From a bacterium HR20 (GTDB taxonomy: Bacteria; Bacteroidota; Ignavibacteria; Kapaibacteriales; NICIL-2), in the NCBI GenBank assembly GCA_002898675.1, contig BEHW01000021.1:1-24389 (forward strand): a DNA stretch of 24,389 nt, written 5' to 3'. How positions within the stretch are numbered: the stretch's first letter is position 1; each line of letters starts with the position of its first letter. Positions 7,056 through 14,846 of the stretch are shown one piece after another. The position numbers were made by a program, and so were the translations under genes. The notes under the pieces were generated by a model. That model saw nothing but the letters and a program-made list of their open reading frames with translations, was not told where the DNA came from and made no database searches.

Positions 7056-8996
7056 ATGCGTGCACCGAAAGCTTTGCTGATTCCAGTTGTCGCACTGCTC
7101 CTTGTAGCGTCGCTCACTGCACAGGTTCGCTTGCTTTCGCCGAGCCAGGGGCAGGTCCTCTATCCGACGCGAGTTGTTCGAATTGAATGGGACAACCCCA
7201 CTGCGTTGCCGGTGGATCTGCGTTATTCGACCGATCAGGGAGCAACGTGGATGCCGATTGCATCGGCACTCCACACTCGGAGCTTCGAGTGGCAGGTGCC
7301 GTTGCTCGATACTGTGGGGGTGCTTATCCAACTGCAGCTTATGGCAACGGCTGCTCCACGTGTGATTGCGGAGTATGAGCTTCCGGATTCGGTTCGGTCT
7401 GCATGGTGGTCTGGGCAGAGTACTGGTGTGATCGCTCTTTCGCAGCGAGGGATTCTCTGCCGAATCGAAGGTGCGTTGCTCCCGGCACGGGGCGGCTACG
7501 TCCTCGGTCTCGATAGCTCCGCTCTGATGTGTCCGTATCCCGGTGCTCGAGATGCAGCAGTAGCGGCGGTTGGTAGTCAGCTGGTGGTGGTTTCCACTCT
7601 CACCGGTGAGCTGATCGCAGTATTGGGTGGAGAATATGCTGCTCCGATCACGGCACTGGCTGCGCATCCGCGCCTTCCTCTTGTCGCAGCTGGGTATGCC
7701 GATGGAACTCTTCGCCTCTGGAACGTTGCAGAGCATCGGATGCTCGGCAGTGTGCTCTCGCAAGCACTTGGCGCGGTAACAGCAATTGCGTTCCACCCAG
7801 ATGGAGAGCTTCTGGCGCATAGCGGCGCAGATGGCGTCATTATCGTTGAGCCGTGGGAAACGCTGGGCAGCAGCACCAACCGAATTTGGCTTCGGCATGC
7901 GGATAATCTCAGCAAGGCATATGCGGTGACTGCGGTTGCATTTTCACCGCGTGGCAAGTACCTTGCCTCAGCAGGTCTTGATGGCACTGTTCGCCTGTGG
8001 GACTACGCAAACTGGTATGCAGAACGCGTCTTCGGTGAGCTTGGTTCAACTCCGCTGGTGCTTGCCTTTAGCGGGGACGGAAGCCGCTTATTCGGTGGGA
8101 GTGCTACCGGCGTGCTTTGTCAGTGGAGTATTGGCGATGGAGAGCTGGTCCATCCGCCACTCCAGATAGGCGATGCGATTGTTGCAATTGGTGCACATCC
8201 ATTCAACGACACTGTCTTTGTCGCGACGGCAAGTGGGAAGCTCAGCTACTGGACGTTTGAGCGAACACCGGTTGCCTCTGAGAACGTTCTGGTGCTCGTG
8301 CGCTATCCGTTCGGCCTGCGGATAGGCTCCTGCCGCGGTGCGGTCGGCGATACAGTTCACCTGCCAATTCTGCTCGATCGGCGGTACGTTGTGCCTCTGT
8401 TCGAGCAGGGTCAGTTTCTGGCGCGGTGTCGGGTTGTGCTGCCACCATCGGCAGCACTGGTCGGCGATCGGAGGCTCTATGCAGATCACCCTCGCCGAGG
8501 AATGTACGACACGCTGCAGGTACCGCTCCAGTTCGATGGCAGAGATACGGTCGGAATGGTGCTGCTCCAACTGTTGGCATCTACCCGGGCGCAGGAAGAA
8601 ATACGCTTGCTTGCGCCGGAGGGAATTACGTGGGAGCGCTCGGTCGAGGCGGTTGTGCTCGAACGAGGAGAAAACGGGGAAATCGTTGTGGATACGCTCT
8701 GTCGCACGCAGCAGCAGCGTGTTCCGACCTTCACCGAGCACGTCGAAGCCTTCATAGCACCCAATCCAGCCAATCAGACGGCAACGCTGGTATTTTCGGC
8801 AATTGAAGCAGGCAGTTACCAAATCGAACTCGAAAGCCTCGCGCGAGCTGATGCATCGGTGCTCTTTCGCGGTGTGCTCGAGCGTGGAGTGCATCGCATC
8901 GAGCTCAACCTATCGCCATACTCGTCGGGAGCCTATCGCGTTGTGATTTATGGCCCAACAGTGACAGCTGCAGTAAGTTTGCTCGTGATTCGTTAG
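7056..8996 (+). CDS. Secreted WD40-like beta-propeller protein with T9SS sorting domain
   Basis: From ATG 7056 the protein has 646 residues. It starts with a signal peptide (MRAPKALLIP, then a hydrophobic core ending LTAQ). A short beta-rich region containing DLRYSTDQGATW follows. The middle holds WD40-type repeats with the blade endings DGTLRLWN and DGTVRLWD and strands such as VTAIAFHPDGELLAHSGADG. The last 82 residues (565-646) start AFIAPNPANQTATLVF and end in beta strands (SGAYRVVIYG), the pattern of the type A T9SS sorting domain. By family knowledge such proteins cross the outer membrane through the Por/T9SS machinery and are released or anchored at the surface. The partner or ligand is unknown. 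No promoter is evident in the 51-base gap, so it may be transcribed with the BatA-like gene. Confidence 0.85.
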   Translation: MRAPKALLIPVVALLLVASLTAQVRLLSPSQGQVLYPTRVVRIEWDNPTALPVDLRYSTDQGATWMPIASALHTRSFEWQVPLLDTVGVLIQLQLMATAAPRVIAEYELPDSVRSAWWSGQSTGVIALSQRGILCRIEGALLPARGGYVLGLDSSALMCPYPGARDAAVAAVGSQLVVVSTLTGELIAVLGGEYAAPITALAAHPRLPLVAAGYADGTLRLWNVAEHRMLGSVLSQALGAVTAIAFHPDGELLAHSGADGVIIVEPWETLGSSTNRIWLRHADNLSKAYAVTAVAFSPRGKYLASAGLDGTVRLWDYANWYAERVFGELGSTPLVLAFSGDGSRLFGGSATGVLCQWSIGDGELVHPPLQIGDAIVAIGAHPFNDTVFVATASGKLSYWTFERTPVASENVLVLVRYPFGLRIGSCRGAVGDTVHLPILLDRRYVVPLFEQGQFLARCRVVLPPSAALVGDRRLYADHPRRGMYDTLQVPLQFDGRDTVGMVLLQLLASTRAQEEIRLLAPEGITWERSVEAVVLERGENGEIVVDTLCRTQQQRVPTFTEHVEAFIAPNPANQTATLVFSAIEAGSYQIELESLARADASVLFRGVLERGVHRIELNLSPYSSGAYRVVIYGPTVTAAVSLLVIR

Positions 8997-9034
8997 TACA
9001 ACAGCTGTCGAGTGCGATTATCTGACCGCAGCGC

Positions 9035-9946
9035 ATGCCAGAAACCTCCGATCGAGCGATCACGATCCATCCGCAGGTGCAGTTCCTCCGGGCTTCGATT
9101 GCAGCGGTTGTAGAAGAACTTCGCGAGCTTCTCTACCGCTGGTTCATCCTGACGTGCCAGGAGCGCCCGCTACTGCTGGAGCGCTATGCGGCGCTCTTCG
9201 GAGAGCTGGAGCATGCCTTGCAGATGGAAACGCTCCGTGCGTGGAAAGCTCAGCGAGTTTGCGAGCTTGCCAGCCTGTACGTTCGGCGGGGGGAACCGAT
9301 TACTCCCCAGCTGCTGGAGCGAATCTGCCAGTACGTCGAGCGTGAGTCACGTCGGTTCAGCGAGCCACCGCAGAGCAGCACTGCAGCAACACCCGCCGTC
9401 GAGGGCAGCGAGTACCCGCCAACACGAACGCGGCAGTGCGTGCAGCTCTACAGAGAGCTGGTCAAAAAACTCCATCCCGACCGCGAAGGTGACCCCCAGC
9501 TTTTTACGCTCTACTGGAGCGTGGTCCAGGAAGCCTACGAGCGCGGCGATCTGGAACGCCTCCGTGCAGTTTATGGCATTGTCTGCATCGAGGCGCACTA
9601 TCGAGTCGGAGCGTGCGATACGCTCGAAACGCTTGCGCGAACCCACCGGCGTCTCCTTTACCGTCTCGATTACGAACAGCGGCGGTTAGCACGAATGCAA
9701 CGGCAGGAGCCGTTCTCATTTGTGGCGCTGCTCGACGATCCCAAGTGGATTGCCGCTCGACGGGCGCAGCTTCTGGAGGCTATCGAGCGTCAACGGCGGA
9801 CCGCTGAGCTTGCTGCTGCAGAGCTGATGCGTTGGGGGGCGCACGATTGGGAAGAAAAGCTCCAATCTGCCAGAGCCGATGCGGTTCGGGACGATGTTTT
9901 TCAGGAGGAATTTTTCAAGCACACGTACTTTTCCATGCGGGCGTAA
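9035..9946 (+). CDS. Protein with a degenerate J-domain-like segment
   Basis: A 303-residue, soluble-looking, mostly helical protein rich in R, E, L and A. Residues 138-178 read LYRELVKKLHPDREGDPQL and then a WSVVQEAYERGDLERLR helix; the HPD triad at 147-149 between two helices is the J-domain signature used to stimulate Hsp70 ATPase. The usual helix I is not obvious; a loop rich in P, S and T (110-130) precedes it. The rest is heptad-like helix (20-105 and 200-295), possibly coiled coil. No G/F-rich region or zinc finger is seen, so it is not a DnaJ chaperone proper. It lies 38 bases after the T9SS protein gene and about 70 bases before rplM. Function unknown; a specialised Hsp70 co-chaperone is possible. 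Confidence 0.7.
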   Translation: MPETSDRAITIHPQVQFLRASIAAVVEELRELLYRWFILTCQERPLLLERYAALFGELEHALQMETLRAWKAQRVCELASLYVRRGEPITPQLLERICQYVERESRRFSEPPQSSTAATPAVEGSEYPPTRTRQCVQLYRELVKKLHPDREGDPQLFTLYWSVVQEAYERGDLERLRAVYGIVCIEAHYRVGACDTLETLARTHRRLLYRLDYEQRRLARMQRQEPFSFVALLDDPKWIAARRAQLLEAIERQRRTAELAAAELMRWGAHDWEEKLQSARADAVRDDVFQEEFFKHTYFSMRA

Positions 9947-9967
9947 GAACCAATCGCAGGGGCATCG

Positions 9968-9975
9968 TATTTTTG
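9968..9975 (+). promoter_or_regulatory. Possible -7 element upstream of rplM
   Basis: TATTTTTG matches TAnnTTTG exactly and lies about 43 bases before the GTG at 10018, in the gap between the J-like gene and rplM. No TTTG is found at the expected -33 distance. A promoter for the ribosomal operon is expected here. Confidence 0.45.
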
Positions 9976-10017
9976 CAAGCTCAAAATCGAAGCTGAACCA
10001 CATTTGAGTTGATTGCT

Positions 10018-10470
10018 GTGAAGCCTACAGACACAATCACCCGCTCGGTACGCACCGACCAGGTTGAGCACCGCTGGTGGGTAGTGGATGCAACTGGACA
10101 GACGCTCGGACGGCTGGCATCACGTGTTGCTGCACTCATTCGCGGTAAGCACAAGCCGCTGTTTACCCCGCATGTTGACTGCGGAGACTACGTCATTGTC
10201 GTCAACGCAGAGAAAGTCGTTCTCAAAGGAAAGCGCGCTGAGCAGAAGGAGTATTTCCGCTACACGGGGTACCCAGGGGGAGCACGCTTCGAAAAAGTTG
10301 CTGACCTGCTGGCGCAAAATCCAGCCAAAGTCATCGAGCATGCAGTCTATGGCATGCTTCCGAAAAATCGGCTCGGACGGCGCATGCGGCTCAAGCTCAA
10401 AGTCTATGCAGGGCCGAACCATCCACACCAAGCGCAACAACCCGAGCCCTACGAGCTCCCGAAACAGTAA
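10018..10470 (+). CDS. rplM: Large ribosomal subunit protein uL13
   Basis: Component of the 50S subunit that binds 23S rRNA early in assembly. The sequence is typical: WWVVDATGQTLGRLAS, then LIRGKHKPLFTPHVDCGDY, YFRYTGYPGG, VIEHAVYGMLPKNRLGR, and LKVYAGPNHPHQAQQP at the end. Length is 150 residues from GTG 10018, as expected; a TTG at 10009 in the same frame would add three. There is no ATG start and no clear ribosome binding site, which fits the weak Shine-Dalgarno use of the region. It is followed by rpsI 28 bases later, the conserved rplM-rpsI pair. Confidence 0.96.
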   Translation: MKPTDTITRSVRTDQVEHRWWVVDATGQTLGRLASRVAALIRGKHKPLFTPHVDCGDYVIVVNAEKVVLKGKRAEQKEYFRYTGYPGGARFEKVADLLAQNPAKVIEHAVYGMLPKNRLGRRMRLKLKVYAGPNHPHQAQQPEPYELPKQ

Positions 10471-10498
10471 TGTTCACTAGTCGAATTGTAACGCCGCA

Positions 10499-10885
10499 AT
10501 GAAAGACTTCTACGGCACTGGGCGACGCAAGGAAGCAACCGCGCGTGTTCGCTTGCGTCCAGGGAACGGTCAGATTCTGGTCAATGGCCAACCATTCGAG
10601 GAGTACTTCCCCGTCGTGACTACGCGTATTACAGCGCTCAAGCCGCTGCACGTGACTGGAACGGAAGGGAAGTTCGACATCTACGTCCTTGCCGATGGCG
10701 GGGGCAAAAGTGGTCAAGCGGGAGCAGTCAGTCATGGCATCGCCCGCGCTCTGTTGGAGTACGATGCGTCGTTTCGGGCTACGCTGCGGCAGCATGGTCT
10801 GCTCACCCGTGATCCTCGGATGGTCGAACGCAAAAAGTACGGACAGAAGAAAGCACGGAAGCGCTTCCAGTTCTCTAAGCGCTAA
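10499..10885 (+). CDS. rpsI: Small ribosomal subunit protein uS9
   Basis: Component of the 30S head whose C-terminal tail reaches the P-site tRNA. It has 128 residues: FYGTGRRKEATARVRL at the start, INGQP-like LVNGQPFEEYFP, GGGKSGQAGAVSHGIARAL in the middle, LLTRDPRMVERKKYGQKKAR, and the universal FQFSKR tail. The ATG at 10499 aligns with the family start. It is probably co-transcribed with rplM. A hairpin follows six bases after the stop. Confidence 0.97.
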   Translation: MKDFYGTGRRKEATARVRLRPGNGQILVNGQPFEEYFPVVTTRITALKPLHVTGTEGKFDIYVLADGGGKSGQAGAVSHGIARALLEYDASFRATLRQHGLLTRDPRMVERKKYGQKKARKRFQFSKR

Positions 10886-10890
10886 TTCTT

Positions 10891-10911
10891 GCGGCTGCCT
10901 CTAGCAGCTGC
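10891..10911 (+). other. Hairpin between rpsI and rpsB
   Basis: GCGGCTGC (10891-10898) pairs with GCAGCTGC (10904-10911) over eight base pairs including one G-U, closing a five-base loop. There is no T-run after it, so it is not a classical intrinsic terminator. Its place, six bases after the rpsI stop and over 100 bases before rpsB, fits a partial terminator, a processing site, or part of a leader through which S2 could regulate rpsB-tsf, as known for enterobacteria. No TAnnTTTG box is seen in the gap. Confidence 0.4.
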
Positions 10912-11019
10912 GTACCGCTACCATGCTCTGGGTGTGGTGTGTTTCTGCCTCCCGTAAGAGCGGAAATCGGGCATGTGATGCCTCCCAGAGCAGATGTTCA
11001 ACACCAACGTTGCAGTGCT

Positions 11020-11874
11020 ATGGTTACAATCGAACAACTCCTCGAAGCCGGCGCACATTTTGGTCATCTCCGGCGCCGCTGGAATCCGAAGATGCGCCCG
11101 TTTATTTACGGCGAACGGGATGGCATCCACATCATTGACCTCCGCAAGACGGTCGTTCTGCTCGATCTTGCTCGGCAAGCAGCGCTCGACATCGCTGCTG
11201 AGGGGAAAATCATCCTCTTTGTCGGCACAAAGCCGCAGGCAAAAGAAGCAGTCAAGGCAGCTGCGCAACGCTGTGGCATGCCCTACGTCATCGAGCGTTG
11301 GCTGGGCGGTATGCTCACCAATTTCTCGACCATCCGTCGCAGCATTAAGCGTCTTGCAACGATTGACAAGATGGAAAGCGACGGCACCTTCGAAAAACTC
11401 ACCAAGAAAGAGCGCTTGTTGCTCTCGCGGGAACGGGATCGCCTTCGGCTTGTCTTCGGTGGAATCGAGGACATGACCCGCTTGCCCGGAGCGCTGTTTG
11501 TTGTGGATATCAAGAAGGAGGACATCGCTGTCAAGGAGGCGCAAATTCTGGGCATTCCGGTCATCGCGATCGTTGATACCAATAGCGATCCCAGCCAAGT
11601 TGACTACCCAATACCTGCCAACGACGACTCGATAAAAACCATCGAACTTGTGGCATCGGTCATCGCCGATGCAGTGCTCGAAGGCAAGCAGATTGCCCGC
11701 ACGCGTGCAGCAGATCTTGCCGCTGCAGGGGATCGCGAAGCCAAGCAGGAAGCAGCTCCAGCCGAGCCAGTCGCGCGTCGGCGCTTGCGTCAGCGCCAGC
11801 GTGGCAGTCGGCGCCCTGCGGCAGAAGCCAAGCAATCAAGCGCACCATCAACGGAATCTTCCGGCGACGAATAA
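11020..11874 (+). CDS. rpsB: Small ribosomal subunit protein uS2 with a C-terminal tail
   Basis: 30S protein positioned near the mRNA exit site. The start at ATG 11020 gives MVTIEQLLEAGAHFGHLRRR, the canonical start; a GTG 81 bases upstream is in frame but adds residues unlike the family. Other marks are RWNPKMRPFIYGERDGIHIIDL, ILFVGTKPQAKEA, YVIERWLGGMLTNFSTIR and IPVIAIVDTNSDPSQVDYPIPANDDS. Length is 284 residues, about 40 more than Escherichia coli S2; the last 48 (237-284) are a low-complexity tail with an arginine-rich patch (RRRLRQRQRGSRR) and an acidic end. The tsf gene follows 36 bases later. Confidence 0.96.
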   Translation: MVTIEQLLEAGAHFGHLRRRWNPKMRPFIYGERDGIHIIDLRKTVVLLDLARQAALDIAAEGKIILFVGTKPQAKEAVKAAAQRCGMPYVIERWLGGMLTNFSTIRRSIKRLATIDKMESDGTFEKLTKKERLLLSRERDRLRLVFGGIEDMTRLPGALFVVDIKKEDIAVKEAQILGIPVIAIVDTNSDPSQVDYPIPANDDSIKTIELVASVIADAVLEGKQIARTRAADLAAAGDREAKQEAAPAEPVARRRLRQRQRGSRRPAAEAKQSSAPSTESSGDE

Positions 11875-11910
11875 GCTCGAATTAGTCGAACCACTTCTAC
11901 GCACCCTGCA

Positions 11911-12747
11911 ATGATTACACTCGACCTTGTCAAGCAACTCCGCGAGAAAACCGGCGCGGGGATGGGCGATTGCAAAAAAGCGCTCGAAGAATCCGGCGGC
12001 GACATGCAGGCTGCCATCGAGTATCTGCGCAAGAAAGGTGCTGCTTCGGCAGCCAAGCGCGCCGATCGCGTCGCCAAGGAAGGTATCGTCTATGCAACTG
12101 TTACCCCAGACGGTAAACGTGCCGCAATCGTCGAGGTCAACTGCGAGACGGATTTTGTTGCACGAAACGAAGAATTCGGCGCCTTTGCCCGCGCCGTTGC
12201 CGACGCAATCATCGCAACAGGCGCTACCGAAGGCGATGTGCTCTGGAACTACTCACTCGGCGATAAGACGCTCGGGAACATGCGCGACGAAGTGCTGGCA
12301 AAATTCAACGAACGCATCGAGCTTCGCCGCGCGGAGTATCTCGAAACCAGTGGTACGCTGGCTGCTTACAATCACGCTGGCAATCGGCTCGCAGTTGTGC
12401 TCGACGTCAATGCAACGCTCTCGCCGGACAATCAAACGCTCCGTGACATCGCCATGCAAGTTGCAGCGATGAACCCGCTCTACGTTCGGCGAGAGGACGT
12501 TCCTCAAGAGACAATCGCCAAGGAACTCGAAATCAGCCGCGAGCAAGCACTCCGCGAAGGCAAAAAGCCAGAAATTGCCGAACGCATCGCAGCAAATCGG
12601 CTGGAGAAGTTCTTCCAAGAACAGTGCCTCCTGGAGCAGACCTTCGTCAAGGATGCCGGCAAAACCGTTGCCGATGTGCTCGCCGCACTCGGTGGCGACG
12701 TCACAGTCGTGCGGTTCCGTCGCTACGCGCTCGGTGAATCTGCCTAA
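11911..12747 (+). CDS. tsf: Elongation factor Ts
   Basis: Guanine nucleotide exchange factor that recharges EF-Tu with GTP. The 278 residues begin with a UBA-like N-terminal domain (LVKQLREKTGAGMGDCKKAL), then the EF-Tu contact TDFVARNEEF with the TDF triad and two core subdomains; the C-terminal half has QVAAMNPLYV. A coiled-coil-like stretch (LREGKKPEIAERIAANRLEKFFQEQ) precedes VTVVRFRRYALGE at the end, where family members have the same ending. It is 36 bases after rpsB and 20 bases before pyrH, the standard rpsB-tsf-pyrH-frr order. Confidence 0.97.
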   Translation: MITLDLVKQLREKTGAGMGDCKKALEESGGDMQAAIEYLRKKGAASAAKRADRVAKEGIVYATVTPDGKRAAIVEVNCETDFVARNEEFGAFARAVADAIIATGATEGDVLWNYSLGDKTLGNMRDEVLAKFNERIELRRAEYLETSGTLAAYNHAGNRLAVVLDVNATLSPDNQTLRDIAMQVAAMNPLYVRREDVPQETIAKELEISREQALREGKKPEIAERIAANRLEKFFQEQCLLEQTFVKDAGKTVADVLAALGGDVTVVRFRRYALGESA

Positions 12748-12767
12748 CGACGATCAGCCTGACACCG

Positions 12768-13508
12768 ATGGCAACCCCTCTGTACCGCCGCATCCTGCTC
12801 AAACTGAGTGGGGAATCCCTCATGGGGAGCCAGAGCTATGGCATTGACCCGGCAATGCTGCGTCAGTTTGCACGCGATATTGCCGATGTCCACTCCCTTG
12901 GGGTGCAGATTGGCATCGTCATCGGTGGAGGCAATATCTTCCGGGGTTCGCAAGCAGCAGCAGCGGGTATTGACAAAGTCTCTGCCGACTACATGGGCAT
13001 GCTCGCAACGGTGATCAACGCGCTCGGGTTACAGAACGCGCTCGAAGCGCTCGGACTGCAAACACGCTTGCAGACTGCAATCCACATGGCACAGATCGCC
13101 GAGCCATTCATCCGCCGGAGGGCAATTCGGCACTTGGAGAAAGGGCGCGTTGTGATCTTCGGCGCTGGCACAGGCAGCCCGTACTTCACCACCGACACTG
13201 CGGCTGCCTTACGCGCAATCGAAATCGAAGCAGAGTGCATCATCAAAGGCACCCGCGTTGATGGCATCTACGACGCCGATCCTGAACGTGTCCCCAACGC
13301 ACGACGCTTCGACCGGCTTACCTATCGCGAGGTCCTCGAACGCGATTTGAAGGTGATGGATCTGACCGCAATTACGTTGTGCCAAGAAAACAACTTGCCC
13401 ATCTTGGTTTTCGATGCACAGACGCCCGGCAATCTTCGCCGCCTTCTGCTCGGCGAGCCGATTGCAACCGTCGTCACCAACGGCGCAATCACAGAACAAT
13501 CGCAGTAG
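12768..13508 (+). CDS. pyrH: UMP kinase
   Basis: Bacterial hexameric UMP kinase of the amino acid kinase fold; phosphorylates UMP to UDP with ATP for pyrimidine nucleotide synthesis. It has 246 residues. Motifs are RILLKLSGESLMG at the start, GIVIGGGNIFRG (phosphate-binding glycine loop), ADYMGMLATVINALGLQNALE, FGAGTGSPYFTTDTAAALRA, and GTRVDGIYDADPE, with VDGIYDADP at the ATP site. The last part, LTAITLCQENNLPILVFD, is the family end. It sits 20 bases after tsf. It terminates with TAG. Confidence 0.97.
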   Translation: MATPLYRRILLKLSGESLMGSQSYGIDPAMLRQFARDIADVHSLGVQIGIVIGGGNIFRGSQAAAAGIDKVSADYMGMLATVINALGLQNALEALGLQTRLQTAIHMAQIAEPFIRRRAIRHLEKGRVVIFGAGTGSPYFTTDTAAALRAIEIEAECIIKGTRVDGIYDADPERVPNARRFDRLTYREVLERDLKVMDLTAITLCQENNLPILVFDAQTPGNLRRLLLGEPIATVVTNGAITEQSQ

Positions 13509-13601
13509 TTTTGCACCCGCAGTGCACGTCTGCCCTCCCCGGGTATGCACGGTACGCTGTTTGCGCAGTGTGACGTTCCACTTTCTGGTTGGGAAAAGCA
13601 T

Positions 13602-14162
13602 ATGCCGATTACCCAAATCCTCAGTGATGCACAGCATCGGATGAGCAAAGCAGTCGAGCATCTCCAGCACCAACTGTCGCGTGTTCGGACGGGTCGTGCC
13701 TCAGTGGCACTGCTCGATGGCATTCGCGTCAACTACTACGGCACACCGACCCCGCTTCAACAAGTCGGGAGTATTTCTGTGCCGGAACCCCGCTTGATTG
13801 TCATCCAGCCGTGGGAACGCTCGATGCTTGCGGAAATCGAGAAAGCAATCAAAGCCAGCGATCTTGGGCTCAATCCAACCAACGATGGAGCCGTTATCCG
13901 CATTCCGATACCGCCACTGACCGAAGAGCGGCGCAAGGAAATAGTCAAAAGCTGCTGGAAAATGGCAGAAGAAGCCAAAGTTGCCGTCCGGCAAGTCCGT
14001 CGCGATGCGCTCGAGCAGCTCAAGAAAGCTGAAAAAGAGGAAGGCTTCTCGGAAGATGACCGCCGGCGCGCGGAAGAAGACGTCCAGCGCCTGACCGATC
14101 GCTTCATCAAGGAAATTGACCAAATCGCCTCGCGGAAAGAACACGAAATCATGAACGAATAG
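13602..14162 (+). CDS. frr: Ribosome recycling factor
   Basis: RRF, with EF-G, splits the post-termination ribosome into subunits. From ATG 13602 the protein has 186 residues, the family length, and starts MPITQILSDAQHRMSKAVEHL. The longer frame from 13545 adds 19 residues unlike the family. Typical segments are LSRVRTGRASVALLDGIRVNYYG, TPTPLQQVGSISVPEPR, AIKASDLGLNPTNDG, IPPLTEERRKEIVK and the C-terminal helix ending RKEHEIMNE. It is 93 bases after pyrH. A perfect 7-base hairpin begins at its TAG stop. Confidence 0.97.
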   Translation: MPITQILSDAQHRMSKAVEHLQHQLSRVRTGRASVALLDGIRVNYYGTPTPLQQVGSISVPEPRLIVIQPWERSMLAEIEKAIKASDLGLNPTNDGAVIRIPIPPLTEERRKEIVKSCWKMAEEAKVAVRQVRRDALEQLKKAEKEEGFSEDDRRRAEEDVQRLTDRFIKEIDQIASRKEHEIMNE

Positions 14163-14187
14163 CGCTGCTACCGCTCCAACGCAGCGC
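14162..14187 (+). other. Hairpin at the frr stop codon
   Basis: GCGCTGC (14162-14168) and GCAGCGC (14181-14187) form a perfect seven-base-pair stem with a 12-base loop. It begins at the last base of the frr stop codon and ends six bases before the ATG of the next gene. No T-run follows, so termination is uncertain; it could reduce translation initiation of the downstream SRAP gene or stabilise the upstream RNA. Confidence 0.4.
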
Positions 14188-14193
14188 ACAGCT

Positions 14194-14838
14194 ATGTGCG
14201 GTCGCTTTGCACTTGTTGCCTCGAGCAACGACATCGAGCAAGAATTCGGCGTATCGGGCGTAGGTCCAATCGCACGATACAACATTGCTCCTTCGCAGGA
14301 AATCCTCACCATCGCGGGCGATGGGAACGTCCGTGCTGCGATGGCGAGCATCTGGGGGCTCCGCCGTTCCGATGGCGGTCTCCTCATCAACATCCGCAGT
14401 GAGACTGCTGCCGGACGACCGCACATTCGTCGGCTCCTGGAGCACGGACGGTGCATCATTCCTGCGAGCGGCTTCTACGAGTGGGTTGGACCGAAGCAGC
14501 CATACTTTCTCCGCACACATTCCGGTTTGATGGGATTTGCAGGCATTCTTGTGCGGGAGCGCGATCCTGCATCCGGCAAGCTTGTGCTCCGCTCGGCAAT
14601 TCTGACGCGTGCTGCAGATCCCACACTTGCCCACCTCCACAATCGAATGCCAGTCATTGTTCCGAGAGCGCTCTACGGCGACTGGCTTTCGCCTACGTTC
14701 GAGGGCGACGATGTACTGCGACACCTCTGTGCAGGCGAGCCAATTCCCCTGCAGTGGTATCGGGTCTCCCCTCGCGTTGGCAACGTTGCCAACGACGACC
14801 CGAGTCTGTTAGAGCCAAGTCCAGACTCCACACGCTGA
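14194..14838 (+). CDS. SRAP-domain protein (YedK/HMCES family)
   Basis: Members of this family form a thiazolidine crosslink between their N-terminal cysteine and abasic sites in single-stranded DNA, protecting replication forks. All key residues are present: MCGR with the active-site Cys2, YNIAPSQ with the Asn/Pro pair, ASGFYEW with the catalytic Glu, and HNRMPVI with the catalytic His. The C-terminal RVSPRVGNVANDDPSLLEP matches YedK's VS..VGNVKN ending. The protein has 214 residues; the loop between WGL and NIRSETAAGRP is short, giving a compact form. The gene lies 31 bases after frr and eight bases before lpxB, so it probably joins the transcript of the lipid A genes. Confidence 0.9.
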   Translation: MCGRFALVASSNDIEQEFGVSGVGPIARYNIAPSQEILTIAGDGNVRAAMASIWGLRRSDGGLLINIRSETAAGRPHIRRLLEHGRCIIPASGFYEWVGPKQPYFLRTHSGLMGFAGILVRERDPASGKLVLRSAILTRAADPTLAHLHNRMPVIVPRALYGDWLSPTFEGDDVLRHLCAGEPIPLQWYRVSPRVGNVANDDPSLLEPSPDSTR

Positions 14839-14846
14839 GCCAAGCA

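Noticed and set aside
13509..13601. Possible promoter before frr (TACGCTGTTTG)
   Set aside because: The spacing between TA and TTTG is five bases instead of two, and no -33 element is present.
14451..14846. Possible N-terminal extension of LpxB
   Set aside because: The frame is open but overlaps the SRAP gene in another frame and has no LpxB-like residues; ATG 14847 gives the family start.
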